DNA from: Pleurotus ostreatus/Saccharomyces cerevisiae fusant
Lineage: Eukaryota > Opisthokonta
Direction of reading: 5' to 3'
DNA: 64,000 nt
NCBI GenBank assembly: GCA_024196135.1
Contig: JAMQCK010000018.1
Span: forward strand, 62,001-126,000
The position numbers were made by a program, and so were the translations under genes. Under the pieces are notes generated by a model. It had not been told where the DNA came from, made no database searches, and worked only from the letters and a program-made list of their open reading frames with translations. Below are positions 34,609-45,618 of the stretch, piece by piece. Each line of letters begins with the position of its first letter. Within the stretch, counting starts at the first letter, position 1.

Positions 34609-35055
34609 CGTGGTCTTCTGGCTATTGAGGGAGCGAGGGGTAGCAGTAAGGGGTTGTGAGATGGGGGTTGTGGTTAAGCCTGATTGATGGTTTGGCGCCA
34701 CTCATAGACGCGTGACGCGTCATGTTCGAGAGACGCGCGTCGATGAGGCGCGTCGCCCTTCCCTATGCGAGAACGAGGTAAATCACCTGCATAGCAGCTC
34801 AGAGAAGTGCAATGGGCACAGTGCATATGTCATGAGCGGCGTAGGTAATTATACATTGTGTCTATTAGTGAAGTACAAGGTGCTCGCACCCGCGCGTACT
34901 ATAGCTTCAGCGGTCTCTAAAGTGAATAAATATCCTCCATGTGGGGTCCGGGATTGAGCATAATGCGATGTTGTAGTCCTGGTCGGAGGATAGCTGAGTT
35001 GCCCATAATTGGCTACCAGCGCTTCCGTGCCGCGCGCAATATCTAGCCCGGCAGA
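34609..35055. other. Intergenic: ataxin-3 promoter and 3' end of the DUF1640 gene
   Basis: 447 bp with no gene recognised. A plus-strand frame at 34712-34957 has no coding character. The part near ataxin-3 carries the CGCG-rich cluster listed separately. Confidence 0.5.
34691..34720. promoter_or_regulatory. Possible E2F/MBF-type element cluster
   Basis: TTTGGCGCC (34691-34699) matches the E2F consensus TTTSGCGC. It is followed by two ACGCGT boxes (34708-34713 and 34715-34720), the MCB core bound by fungal MBF. The cluster lies 83-112 bp before the ataxin-3 ATG. Function is inferred from the motif match only. Confidence 0.4.
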
Positions 35056-36166
35056 TCAAGTCCACTCGTCATGCTCTCTCTCTCCTTCTCCGCGAGGTTG
35101 GCCTATATCCATGTGCCCTCTGGGCATGAGGCCTATGCCAGCACTCTGCATCATGGGAGGAGCCTGAGGGGCAACAGGCGGCGGAGGTTTAGGCCTAGGG
35201 CTGAGCTCCATGCCGAGCACAACAGTGATGATGAGGACAGCAAGCGTAGCTGAGAAATTGAGGTAAGTGGATGCCCATTCGACGAAAGTGCAATGCACTC
35301 ACTGACGGCGCGTCGCATATTCTCCCACTTGTTCTCCTCGACAAGCGTCCGAAGGTCACTCACGCTCACGATTGCCTTGTTCAACAGGCCCTCAATAGCG
35401 ATATCCTGCTGCTTGATCTGCGACCTTGCCTCGTTCTTCCGGGTATCGAGCTCCATCTGGATCTCGTGCTTGAGCGTGCCAATGTCCTCCTTCATCTTCA
35501 CGTCGAGACGGTCGACCTCGCGCCGCAGCGCCCCTGAGGCCGTACGTATGGCAGCGGAGTCATTCTTCGTATTCATCGTGATTTCAGCACGAAGCTCGGA
35601 GATGGCGGCGCGGAAGAGGTAGGCTTGCTGCAGGGGAGGGGGAGTGAGGAGAGGGATGCGACGTGCGGCGCAAGATCACGCACGTTGTCCAGGTCCTTAT
35701 GGGTGACAGCCTCCCGGCGTACGCGCCCTATGCGGTCGACGAGGAGCGCTCGTGTTGCACGCATAAGGTGCCGGGCCGTGCTTGGAGGGAAGGTCTTCTC
35801 GAGGGCGGCATAGAAGGCATGCGTATGGAAGGGTGGAGGGGTATACGCTGGCTGCATGTATGTGGGTACTGGGACTGGGAGGTTCTCCCCCTCGTGAGGA
35901 ATGTCGTGTTCGTCGCCCCGACCGGCCTGTATTATAGGTGGAGGTGGTGGAGGTGGTCGCGAGGAACCGGCTTGCGTCGAGGGACCTGGGTCCTTGGGGT
36001 GCGGTGCCATAGATATGCTGCTCCCTGAGGACGAGGGATCGCCCATGGTGTGCGCATCGCGAGTGGCGATTAGGACTGGTACGGGCAAGTTCGCAGAGGA
36101 GGTTGCGTAGGCTTCTGTGTGCAAAGAGCGCGAGAGACGACCGAACTGTCGAATTATGTTGTTCAT
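35056..36166 (-). CDS. FMP32: DUF1640 coiled-coil mitochondrial protein (FMP32/MCUR1-like)
   Basis: Starts [20 protein letters not shown], a basic amphipathic mitochondrial targeting sequence. A Pro-rich stretch with a run of seven Pro follows. The DUF1640 core reads [60 protein letters not shown] and a coiled coil ([20 protein letters not shown]). A single C-terminal membrane helix ([16 protein letters not shown]) follows. Family members (yeast Fmp32, animal MCUR1/CCDC90) are inner-membrane proteins linked to cytochrome oxidase assembly, proline metabolism or calcium uptake; which applies here is not decided. The C-terminal Pro-rich and charged extension after the membrane helix is unusual. 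Confidence 0.87.
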
Positions 36167-36395
36167 TGGAGAGGTCGGAGAGATAAGATTAGAGAGAAGG
36201 CAAGAAGGAAGCTGGGTAACTGAATTGAGGTGACGGAGTGAGTAAAGATCGATGTAGGCCGGGACGCAGCAGCGGAGAGGCGGAGCACGCGCCCGGGCAT
36301 GACGCGGGGCCCGACCCCCTCAGCGCCACATATTGCCATAAGCGCAAGATCCCATTGTCCGACGATTTTATCACGTCCTTGTTCTCGCCGCCGTC

Positions 36396-37485
36396 ATGCG
36401 CTACGCCGTCCTCGTCACCGGGCCCGCTGGCGCTGGAAAGACGACGTTCTCAAATTCCTTCATCACCCATCTGACTGCATCTAAACGTACGGCACATCTT
36501 GTCAACCTCGACCCTGCCGTGAATCCTGCCAGCTTCGAGTATGAGCCTGCGATCGACATCAAGGACCTTGTTAGTCTCGAAGATGTCATGTCTGAGCTGA
36601 ACTATGGTCCAAACGGCGGTCTCGTATACTGCTTTGAGTGAGTGAGTGCTTTGAGTTCTGCGCGTCGCATCAGCAGCTAACGAGGTGCGCAGGTACTTGC
36701 TCGAGAATATGGACTGGCTCGATGAGGAACTGGGCGGCTACGATGATGACTACCTCATCTTCGATTGCCCTGGTCAAATAGAACTCTATACGCACCATCC
36801 CTTCTTGCCGACACTCGTCAAGCATCTCCAGCAAATGGGCATACGGACAAGTGCCGTCTACCTGATCGAGTCGCAATTCATGGAGGACAAGTACAAGTTC
36901 TTTAGGTGAGTAACTTACTCCTCTACCCTTCAAGTCCGCGTCAGCTGAACGTTGGAAAGCGGTGTACTGTCGGCTATGTCGGCCATGGTCAACCTGGAAA
37001 TCCCATGGATCAACATTATGTCCAAAATGGATCTGGTTACGAGCCAACACAAGAAGAACGAGGAGGGCTTTGAGGAGCCTAGAAACGGTCTTCGCGTTCG
37101 CAGAGACATTGCACGGTACGTTTCGAGGCACAAATAGCACGGTGAAGCTTATTGTTGGGCAGATACCTTGACCCTGACCCCATGCTACTTGCCTCGCGGC
37201 GAGGGCTTGAGGGTAAAACTGAGAACCCCAAGTTCCACGCCCTGAACCAGGCCATAGTGCAACTTGTGAGTTCACGTCTTACGTCGCTCACCTTCGAGGG
37301 ATCGTTAATATTCTGAGTAGATCGAGGATCACCCGCTAGTGTCCTTCCTCCCCCTTGACCTGACGGATACGGAATCCCTTGAAATGGTTGTATCGCACAT
37401 CGATCATACAATGCAGTATGGGGAGGACGAAGAACCGAAAGAGCCTCACGACTTGGACGAGGGCGATTTCGCAGAACTCGAGTGA
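36396..37485 (+). CDS. GPN3: GPN-loop GTPase 3
   Basis: Starts [20 protein letters not shown] (G1/P-loop). The GPN insertion that names the family is in [15 protein letters not shown], and [15 protein letters not shown] holds the G3 region. [11 protein letters not shown] supplies the G4-type motif. The acidic tail ends [11 protein letters not shown]. Four or more exons; the first two are 36396-36637 and from 36693. GPN3 (yeast Gpn3) works with GPN1 in assembly and nuclear import of RNA polymerase II. It is head-to-head with the DUF1640 gene across 229 bp. Confidence 0.93.
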
Positions 37486-37755
37486 GGCGTTGTCGGTCAG
37501 GAAGTACCCTGAAAGATATGTACCATAGCGCGTGTACTATAGAAGACGGGGATGCTGTGTGGCATTACGCCTCACTGCTATATTGTAGGCGTGTGGTCGA
37601 CCGTGCGCAGTAGGATTGTCGGCTACACGTGTAGCGCTAATATACAGTCACATCAGCACACGAATGATCTTGACCAATCTTGACCTCGAGGGTGAGCAGA
37701 CCCTGAGCCGTCTTTTCGATCGCGTTCCCACCTTGTCTACTACTTGTCTCTGACC

Positions 37756-38379
37756 ATGTCCTACTACACGCCGAGTCGTGCGCATTCGCATCGCAGTCAT
37801 AGCCGCTCGCATTCACACTCGTATCCAGCGTCGCCATACTATGACCCCAACATGAACAATGGCTACCAGCAACAATACCAGACCCCAGGCACTCCCTACT
37901 ACCCCGGCACGCAGCCCTCAATGGGTGTCCCCATGCCCCAGCCGACGGTCTACCAGAACGGATATGGGGGAGTCGCGCAGACGCAGCCGACTGTGGTCTA
38001 CACGCCTTCCTCGCACCGTAGCCATAGCCGCAGGCATGGTCGACGCCACTCCAGCCGTCACCACCGTCACCATTCAGAACCGGTGGTGATGAACGTCCCT
38101 ACTGGCGGTGTGTCCCCCACGATCATCACGGTGCGTCTATCAGCCTTTCAACTGAGATCAGTTACTGACCCTACACGCCACAGACGGGCTCTCACCGCTC
38201 GCGACGCTCTCACTCGCGGCACGGCAGGCACCACTCTAACATCCAGGTCATCCAGCCGCAGGCGCAGTATGGCGGTACCCAGCTGGGGATTCTTGGGCCA
38301 CTCCAAGCGGCGCCGCTACATCGATCTCAATACGGGTATGGAGGTCGACAGGCGCGGTCGCCCCATTATGCGCGTGTAA
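37756..38379 (+). CDS. Small His/Arg/Ser-rich protein with conserved C-terminal motif
   Basis: Starts MSYYTPSRAHSHRSHSRSHS and is dominated by His, Ser, Arg, Tyr and Pro. Read without splicing, the frame runs 207 residues and ends SKRRRYIDLNTGMEVDRRGR then PIMRV, a pattern I associate with small fungal proteins ending in a DxRGRPxxRV block. A consensus intron (38131-38183; GTGCGT donor, CCACAG acceptor) is 53 nt, and splicing it shifts the frame to another His/Ser/Arg-rich reading that stops at 38474. Which end is used is unresolved. Function unknown. Confidence 0.6.
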   Translation: MSYYTPSRAHSHRSHSRSHSHSYPASPYYDPNMNNGYQQQYQTPGTPYYPGTQPSMGVPMPQPTVYQNGYGGVAQTQPTVVYTPSSHRSHSRRHGRRHSSRHHRHHSEPVVMNVPTGGVSPTIITVRLSAFQLRSVTDPTRHRRALTARDALTRGTAGTTLTSRSSSRRRSMAVPSWGFLGHSKRRRYIDLNTGMEVDRRGRPIMRV

Positions 38380-38875
38380 AGTCCTCGAAGGGGGACTGGA
38401 AGCAAAAAGGGAGCCATCACGCTATGGCAGCGGTGGATCGGGCAGGGTCGGTTGGGGCGTACGGTGGCACCTGATGCATTCGGATCGCCGCTGGGGGACC
38501 GTGTGCGTGCGTTCGTCGATGTCCTTGTTCGTCCTCGCGTGTTGTACCATATACGCTGCTTTGCCTGTTGTACTTACTAACCTTGGGATGTCAGAGACAG
38601 CTCGCATCTCAGTGTACGATGTAGATATGGCCATCGGACTTTGTGTGTGGTTTCTTGTCTTATTCTAGCTGGAAGATCTCTTTTATGTACCTGACGCAGC
38701 TTACGTGCCGAATATACCTTCACGATATTCACGTTTATCAATGCTTTATGCGACCTGCGGCGCTTTGAGCGGTCGCGCCTTGCAAGTTCATGGACCCAAG
38801 CGCACGATCATGATACTCAAGCAAAATCAGATATTCAATAATTCCACACCCCGTTTCTGTACCCCAGAGAAATCC
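38380..38875. other. Intergenic between convergent genes
   Basis: 496 bp; the first 95 bp are coding if the alternative frame of the preceding gene is used. Nothing else recognised. Confidence 0.5.
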
Positions 38876-41304
38876 TCAGAAGGACCCGACGTCCTTGAAC
38901 CAAGCATTCACAGGACGGGCAGACTTCGCACCGTCGGACGCCGCAGAAGACGAGTCCGCACGACGCGCGGGGCCGGTCCTCTTCTCACCTGCGCTTCGCT
39001 TACGCTCGACAGGCTTCTTCCACTCCGCTAGCCAGGTCGCCATCGACTTCAGTGCGCCCTGCTGAACAGCATTGACGGTAGGGTCCGCTCTGCCCGAAGA
39101 TGCGCCCAGGTCCGAGCAGTGGATGCCGTCGCTAATCATGATGGGCTGCTCAGCTGTACTGGCGACATTGAGGCCACTGGCGGACATCGTGGCTTCGCGC
39201 CATGGGTCCTCTGAGGGATCGTCAGCGACACGCGCGAGTTGAGCGGGAATTGAATGATCGCGTACTGTGACCATTGGCGAAGAAGAGCCGCTGCTCGCGG
39301 ACATCCCATCCCTTGTACTCGGTGTTGGTGCGGTTGATTTGCGTTACCGGCGGCTCTGGGAACGCCTCCGGGAACATATACTGGCATTGGCGCTGTGCAT
39401 CGTCAGCAGATGGATAATTGCGACAGAAGCGGGCCATACCAGATCGTACTCGGGATGTACAAGGCGGGTTACAAGCGATGGGTGGCCCTCAGGAGCGCCG
39501 TCCTGCATGATCTCAGTACCAAGGTCCCATCTGAAGAAGTGAAAGAGCGCACCTGTAGGAAACCTACTTCGTTGCATCTATCAGAGCGTGAGTTCATTCA
39601 GAACCTGTAAAACACTGGACAATTTACACAATCCAATACCAGGACCGATAGGCTGAAAGCCAACGTGAGTTGACGGACTACAGTTGACGGCGCGAAGCTC
39701 ACCTTGATCTACGGGCAAAATCAGTCTTGCATTAATGACGAAGTTTTCGTTAATTAGCTCACCGATGGAAGTGTCCGTGTAGTACGTCTGCGTGGGATCA
39801 TACGTTCCGAGGCATGTCCTGCCAGTCGATCAGTCAATCCTGCCTTGCCAATCGCAGGTGCACCCACTCAGCGTCAGTATCGCCGCAGACTTAATATCCA
39901 GTCAGTCAGAGAAGACAAACCGCAAAGTAGTATCACAGACGTCTTGGAAGATACGAGTTCTTGAAGTACGAAGACCAAGCGGCAAAGGCGTGCTCAAGCC
40001 CAAAGCCCTCTTCCGGCGCCAGCGTGCCGCTGGCGTCGACCTCAAGGGCGTCGCAGAATTGGTAGAACTGCGCTACACGAAGCAATCAGCATGGATGCGG
40101 TGCTTGAAAGCGACAACGAACCGTTCGGCCCAGAGGTGATCTGCAGGCTTTGCCAGTCCCACAAATTGTTGCGCACTAGGAATTAGCATGAGCACCGCGT
40201 CCGGGACAGCAACATCTGAGGGCTTACGAGCACCGGCCGCATCATCGAGGTGTGTGATTGCGCCCAATCCAAAGGCGTCCTTGACTCCTTCGATAGCAGT
40301 TTCGTTCGTACCAGTGAACACCTCGTCGACATAGCTGATAACAGCCTGCACGTCTGCTGAGCAGTTTTTCGGCATGTTCTCCCTGATGGGTTCGAAGTAG
40401 GCCCAGAAGTCTCTGAACTCCATCAGCAGAGCAAATGATGAAAAACTGTTCTCCTTACAAGATGGCTTCCACCACGGCTGAGCTTGCGTATCCCACCCAG
40501 AAAACGTCGCCCGTGCTGGATCGTCCTCAGTAATTGACACGAGATAATCCCGCGCCCATGACTCACTCGACTAAGGTCCAGCTGGTGAGAGCGCCAGAGT
40601 AACTGCCGCCTACAAGGATCCAGGGTGCATTGTCCGGGCCAACCTGATCGCCATTCGGCATGGGAAGCTTCACGTTCTCGGCGAAGTACACGAGATCGTC
40701 GATGGCTTGCTGGATATTGTGCACTTTCAGGCTGTTCACGGTCAGGTCGGGATATGGGTTTGAATATCCATAGAAGCGATGCTCGAGGACGATTGTGCTT
40801 CCGTTCTGCTGTTGCGCAATGAGGCCGTTTATCGTTCGGTTCGTAAGGTATCCGTCGTATCCATCAGCGTTCCCTTCGCCAGGGGTCGAGAGGATGATGG
40901 GGCCGCCTATTGCGTTCCTATGAGCTCGACGACTGAAGGTGTTCGCGACCATGGACTCGCCTTCTTCATAGAACTCATAGGTGTGCCAGTAGCGCTGCTG
41001 GAACGTGCCCAATTCTGGGCTGTTGTGATCTTCGAAGGTCATACTCAGTATCCGGATCAGTGAGCAGTACGCCACACATACCGATGAGCTGGTCGAAGTA
41101 GTATACCGTGTCGTATGGTGGCAATTCCGTGCCATTCCGGCTGACGACAGGCCCCACATTCTCCATAGGCACCTTGGGTACCTGCGGATGAGGCATCATA
41201 TTGCCGTGAGCGCGTCCATCCTGGAGGCGCGCCTGAGATGGACATAACCCGGCAATGAGAATAGCTGCATGCAGAAGCAGTTTCCGAGCGCTGAGGCCTG
41301 CCAT
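38876..41304 (-). CDS. Secreted serine peptidase, family S28 (prolyl carboxypeptidase-like)
   Basis: The N-terminus MAGLSARKLLLHAAILIAGL is a signal peptide. The S28 fold begins at YDTVYYFDQLIDHNSPELGT and continues FQQRYWHTYEFYEEG and GGPIILSTPGEGNADGYDG. IVLEHRFYGYSNPYPDL is a strong family block. The nucleophile Ser lies in ILVGGSYSGALTSW, and the late IMISDGIHCSDLGA segment carries the expected His; the DPW of SEDPWREATMS may supply the Asp. Several NxS/T glycosylation sequons are visible. S28 enzymes cleave after Pro, usually in acidic conditions, so this is probably an extracellular or vacuolar peptidase used in nitrogen nutrition. Intron positions in 39300-40540 are approximate. A C-terminal Lys/Arg/Ser-rich extension (KKPVERKRSAGEKRTGPARR) follows the catalytic domain. 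Confidence 0.88.
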
Positions 41305-42048
41305 CGGAGCGAGAAGGGCGGGACACGATTGCCAAGCTGTAGAGACTCTTTATAAAGTCCGGAATTCCACTCTATCGGCCTGAGAGATCTCAGGGCCGTT
41401 TGCATGGCGGGTCCTTGTGGTATGCTTCTTTATAGAGCGTTATCTGGGTTCGAGAAGATGTGCTGGCCAGCCGCGAGTGAGAGCGGCGGTAATAAGCCGG
41501 TCTATAGCAAAGTAATTGCTGTGGGAGGATGTCGGTAGAGCATGAACATGTTCATTGCGTTAGAACTCAAGTGCGGTCACCTAGCGAATCATCATTAGTG
41601 AGCTCGTAATCTGCTGCCAGTGCATGGTAGATGCCGCCCCTCGCCCCTCTGTGGTGTGGGCGGAACAAAGATAGCTGGCTGACAGCATACCGGGTTCCAT
41701 GTGTGCTGACCATCGCTTGCGATTCAGAGACCATGGGACGTTAGCGTGATGTTCGTACAGACACAAGCCTTCCGTTCAGTCCGGGGATCCGATGCTTCGA
41801 CCAGGTACTGCAGCATGTGTCGTCCATCAACGATAAGCAAGCAGATATTGCATAGACGAGGGAAGTCATATTCCCTAGCAAGGTATAAGGTGGATGGCAG
41901 CCACTAGCGCGAGGCAGCAGGATGATTGAATCAGTTCTACAACCCCACGGCAATCCCCGATGCGGCTAACGAACTAAGGGGGAAATTCCCACCGTATCTC
42001 CTGCGGACGATTTGCGTAGCCTCAGCAAAGAGTACGCCCAGCAAGAAG
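41305..42048. other. Long intergenic region upstream of the S28 peptidase
   Basis: About 744 bp between two minus-strand genes. Only short open frames without coding character. It probably holds the S28 promoter and the 3' end of the EDEM gene. Confidence 0.5.
41349..41354 (-). promoter_or_regulatory. TATA box of the S28 peptidase gene
   Basis: TATAAA on the minus strand inside the palindromic ctttataaag, about 45-50 bp upstream of the ATG at 41304. Confidence 0.55.
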
Positions 42049-45000
42049 CTACACAATTATCTTTGTATTGAGTAGCGGATGCCCATTGAGATACAGTATC
42101 CTATTCTCCTGGCCCGACTCCTCCACCCTCTCCTCTTCCTCCCCGTCCATCTCCGCCCCCACCGACCGCACCTCCGACAGCCTCCCCTCCGGGTCCAAAA
42201 GCAGCATCACCTGCCCCAGTCGCCGCTGCTCAGCGTCCGCGAGCATCTTCCTCAGCGTGCGACCCGCTGACCGTGTGAGGGTCAGCAACACGACACCGCT
42301 GAGGTCGCCAGCAGTCGCTAGCTCGTCAGCGTCCGCTGTTGGGTTGACGGCCGCGTCTTCGTTGCCGACTACGAGGACCCCGACAGCGCCGGCATCGCGA
42401 GCGTGGATGAGCTTCTCGAGGAATGTACATTGGCCACGATCGACGACCAGCACGCCACCGTGGAATCGTTCCTCAGGAGCAAAAGGCGAGCATCCTAGCG
42501 AGTTGCTTGGGTCCGTGTGTATTGCGACGCCCCCGCGGTGTGCGAAAGGGAGGGCAGAGGTGACATCGCCGCCGAAGTGCGCTGTGTAGCCGGTGACGAA
42601 GTGGGCGTCCGCCGGGTCGTAATTTGGTCGGTCGAGCTCGGCGTCTGCTAAAGCCATGTCATCTGGTAGAGAGTGATATAACTGCAGCTGCACGTCATGC
42701 TCAATGCGAAGGGCGTCTACGAGGTCGTCCGATACTCGGAAGAGTGTGGTGTCGTTGATGTAGACCACCTGCCCCGAGCGTACGTTGTAGTGTCCCACTG
42801 TAGAACAATCATTAGCTTCAAAAGCTTGAATTTTGCGAGAGCGGTAGACTCACGCTTGCGCACGTCGTACCCCTTGCCATCCAGACGCTGTACAATATGC
42901 GTGCGTACACCAGTCACGTTGTGGATGATGTACCCATCCCGCACGGGCGCGAGCTTTAGCAGACTTGGACTCAGGTCCTCCGGTGGTACCGTGCCATCCG
43001 TCGACAGTATGAAGTCGTACGCCTATAGACCAGTCAGTCATCCTTCGCCGGTGTTTGCACACGATAGACGCACAAAAAGCTCGACCTTCGGCCTCTCGCA
43101 CCACCCATCTGGGCTCCACGCCCTCATATCCGCACCCTCTGGACGGCCGTCGACAAGCTCGCGGGCATATTCGTAGTCCGGGCGACCGCGGATGCCTACA
43201 GTCAGACCCGTGTCCGATCCTGGCCAGTCGGGTACAGCGATATGTGGCTCGTACGCGGGACACTGATGAGCCTCAATCCCGCGCAGCTTCCGCCTCTTTG
43301 GGCGCTGCTTCTCTTTACCAAGCTTCAGGATATGGCCTTCGGTGGTGAAGACCCAATTTGAGTCGTCGCGGTGCAGATAGTTCTCCTCATCGAACAAGAG
43401 GTATAGATACTGTGGTCGCTTAGCAAGATCAAGGTAATGCTCGCACGTCCATACTGACCTTCAGCGTCTCTGACAGAGCGAACGACTCCATGCGATCGTC
43501 TCGCTTGTTCGTTCGAAGGTCTTGAATGCCAGCAAGGCCGCATTCTACCTTCGAGCGCGTGGTGATATCGAACAGAATGCGCTCAGCGACGTCAAGGTAG
43601 TACGGGTCTTGCGTTGCTCGGTAGAGGTACCATGTTGACTCTACGAGCTCGGGTCGTAGAGGGTACTGGAACGACGTCGCAACCTTGAAGCTCGTATCAT
43701 AAACCTCGGGTATGCCCGAGTAGAGCTTCCAAATATCGGTGTCTGCATACTCATCAATGATATTTTGCTTTCTCATGAACGACCAGGGACTTACAAAGCA
43801 TGTGTAGCCGAATCGCGCTCTGGACGTCGCCTGCGAGCACTTGCAATCCTGGCCAGAAGGCCGCGAGGGAGTCTATCGTAGCATACGCTGGATCTCCGGT
43901 GTTCATGTTGACTTGTCGATACTGCGCTATATTAGATACATCGAGCAGATATGCGAATGGCTTACCCAAAAGCCGTCTGGCGAGCGTATGTAGCGCATGA
44001 TGGCTGAATAGGCGTCGTCCCAAACGTCCAGAAATTCGACGTCGCCTGCGCTAGGTTCTCAGTGACTAGTACTTGTTACACAAGAAGCCTTCGCTCACCA
44101 CTCATGATATACCACTTGAGCGCGTACTCAAAGAAAGAGTCGATGCCGGCGCCGATCCCAGTGGCCAGCGGGCTGGTCCACGCCTTCGTTTTGAGTAAGC
44201 ATCCTCAATGCACCAGAACGCAAACACCCACCCCTGTCCAGGTGTTGACGGTATTTCCAACCAGCCCAACGTCTGACTTGCGATTCCATAAGGCAAAGAA
44301 GGCTTTGTGGGCGACCTTCTCGAATCGTTCATCTCCCGTCAAGCGACTGAGGGTAGCGAATTCGAGGACTAAGGAGCCGGCTCCTGCAGTGCCTGTCCAT
44401 GGTCAACCATCGCACGCGTGGAAGAGGCAGGTATAGACTTACAAGTCTCGACGGACTCTCCCCTTTGAATCCCATGTCGTAAGTTTATCTGGAGGGATAT
44501 CAGCACAGGGCCTTCACTCAGTAATTGAGAGCACTCACGCGTGCTACAGGCAAGCCTGTCGGGGTACCGAAGGCAGGAAGTAGCCTCTTTCCCAAATCGT
44601 GTGCAAGGTCCAGAAGCTCTCCCCTATACCACGGCAAATAGAAAGGTCCTGGTTCGCTCGCGAATATATGCCCCGACAGTAGTCCACCCAACACTCGGAT
44701 TGTCGTCTCGAAAACCTGCGGCTTGGTATTCACATCGAAGTGAACCCAGTCTATAACATTTCGAACAGCATTATTGAAGCCCTCGGGATCGTTTAGGATG
44801 ACGAAGGTATCGAGGACGTCGATGAGGGTAAGGGAGAAGTTGCCGGCAACGTCGTTGGAGGCGATGTTTGCCCTGCGAGGGATATGCTGTGGGTATGGGA
44901 GCGAGTGCAAGGCAGGCGGGACTCACTCACGGGTTCGCCCAGTCGGGGCCTTGACCATTACATGAGAGGGGTGTCAACTGTAGGCTTGGTGAGATGGATG

Positions 45001-45331
45001 TGGCGCGGGCCGGGGAGATGGTGAATCACCTCATCTAGAGGGAATGCTATACGGAATGTTAGCCAACCAGGCTGTGTAGTATAAACGCGACGCACCACGC
45101 TCCATATAGTTGTCAAATCCATGATACCAGAGCTCTCGTGTCTTCTCGCTGCTGGTGGGTTAGCACTTCATTTACTTCACGACAAGGCTACACGCACCGG
45201 GCAGCTAGCATCCGATCTGGCGTCCATGCTGCCGAGTGGGGGGAAGGATGAATCGCCGCACGTGTCGTCTTGACCAGGAAGTGGCCTCGGAGGAAAAGAA
45301 GAATAGCAAGGAACGTCGGAGACCAGACCAT
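42049..45331 (-). CDS. MNL1: EDEM/Htm1-type GH47 alpha-mannosidase with PA domain
   Basis: Starts [20 protein letters not shown], a signal peptide or anchor. Early exons encode [21 protein letters not shown] and [16 protein letters not shown], the EDEM signature; FPLDE sits on a 17-nt exon at 45030-45046. GH47 blocks follow: [55 protein letters not shown] and [21 protein letters not shown] protease-associated domain ([20 protein letters not shown], then [14 protein letters not shown]) lies at the C-terminal end, as in EDEM3/Htm1. The protein ends [13 protein letters not shown] without an HDEL signal. These enzymes trim mannose from misfolded glycoproteins to mark them for ERAD. More than ten exons. 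Confidence 0.92.
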
Positions 45332-45618
45332 GTACCACTGCATAAACCCTGCCCAGACGCGCTCGCAGGCTTCGCAGGTGTCGTGTCGCGGTGCCCAAGG
45401 CTACCGTCTGTCGTCGTGTACAGGTACAGGGGGAATAGAGAGCGCGAAGGTGGCGGCGTCGCCGACGGACGCGTCGACGTGGAGGTGAATGTCACGAACA
45501 GCGACGTGTCCCCGATTGGTCACCGGGGTAATCACCGAGGACGCCGCGGACTTGTTCGCGCTTTGTCTCCGACCGCCATCATCCAATACTTCCTGATCGA
45601 CCTTACATCTACGCAGCG

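Noticed and set aside
34712..34957. Short plus-strand frame upstream of ataxin-3
   Set aside because: No recognisable content; it lies across the promoter elements.
41305..42048. tRNA, snoRNA or transposon remnant in the long gap
   Set aside because: I looked for tRNA B-box-like sequence, terminal repeats and transposase-like frames and saw none.
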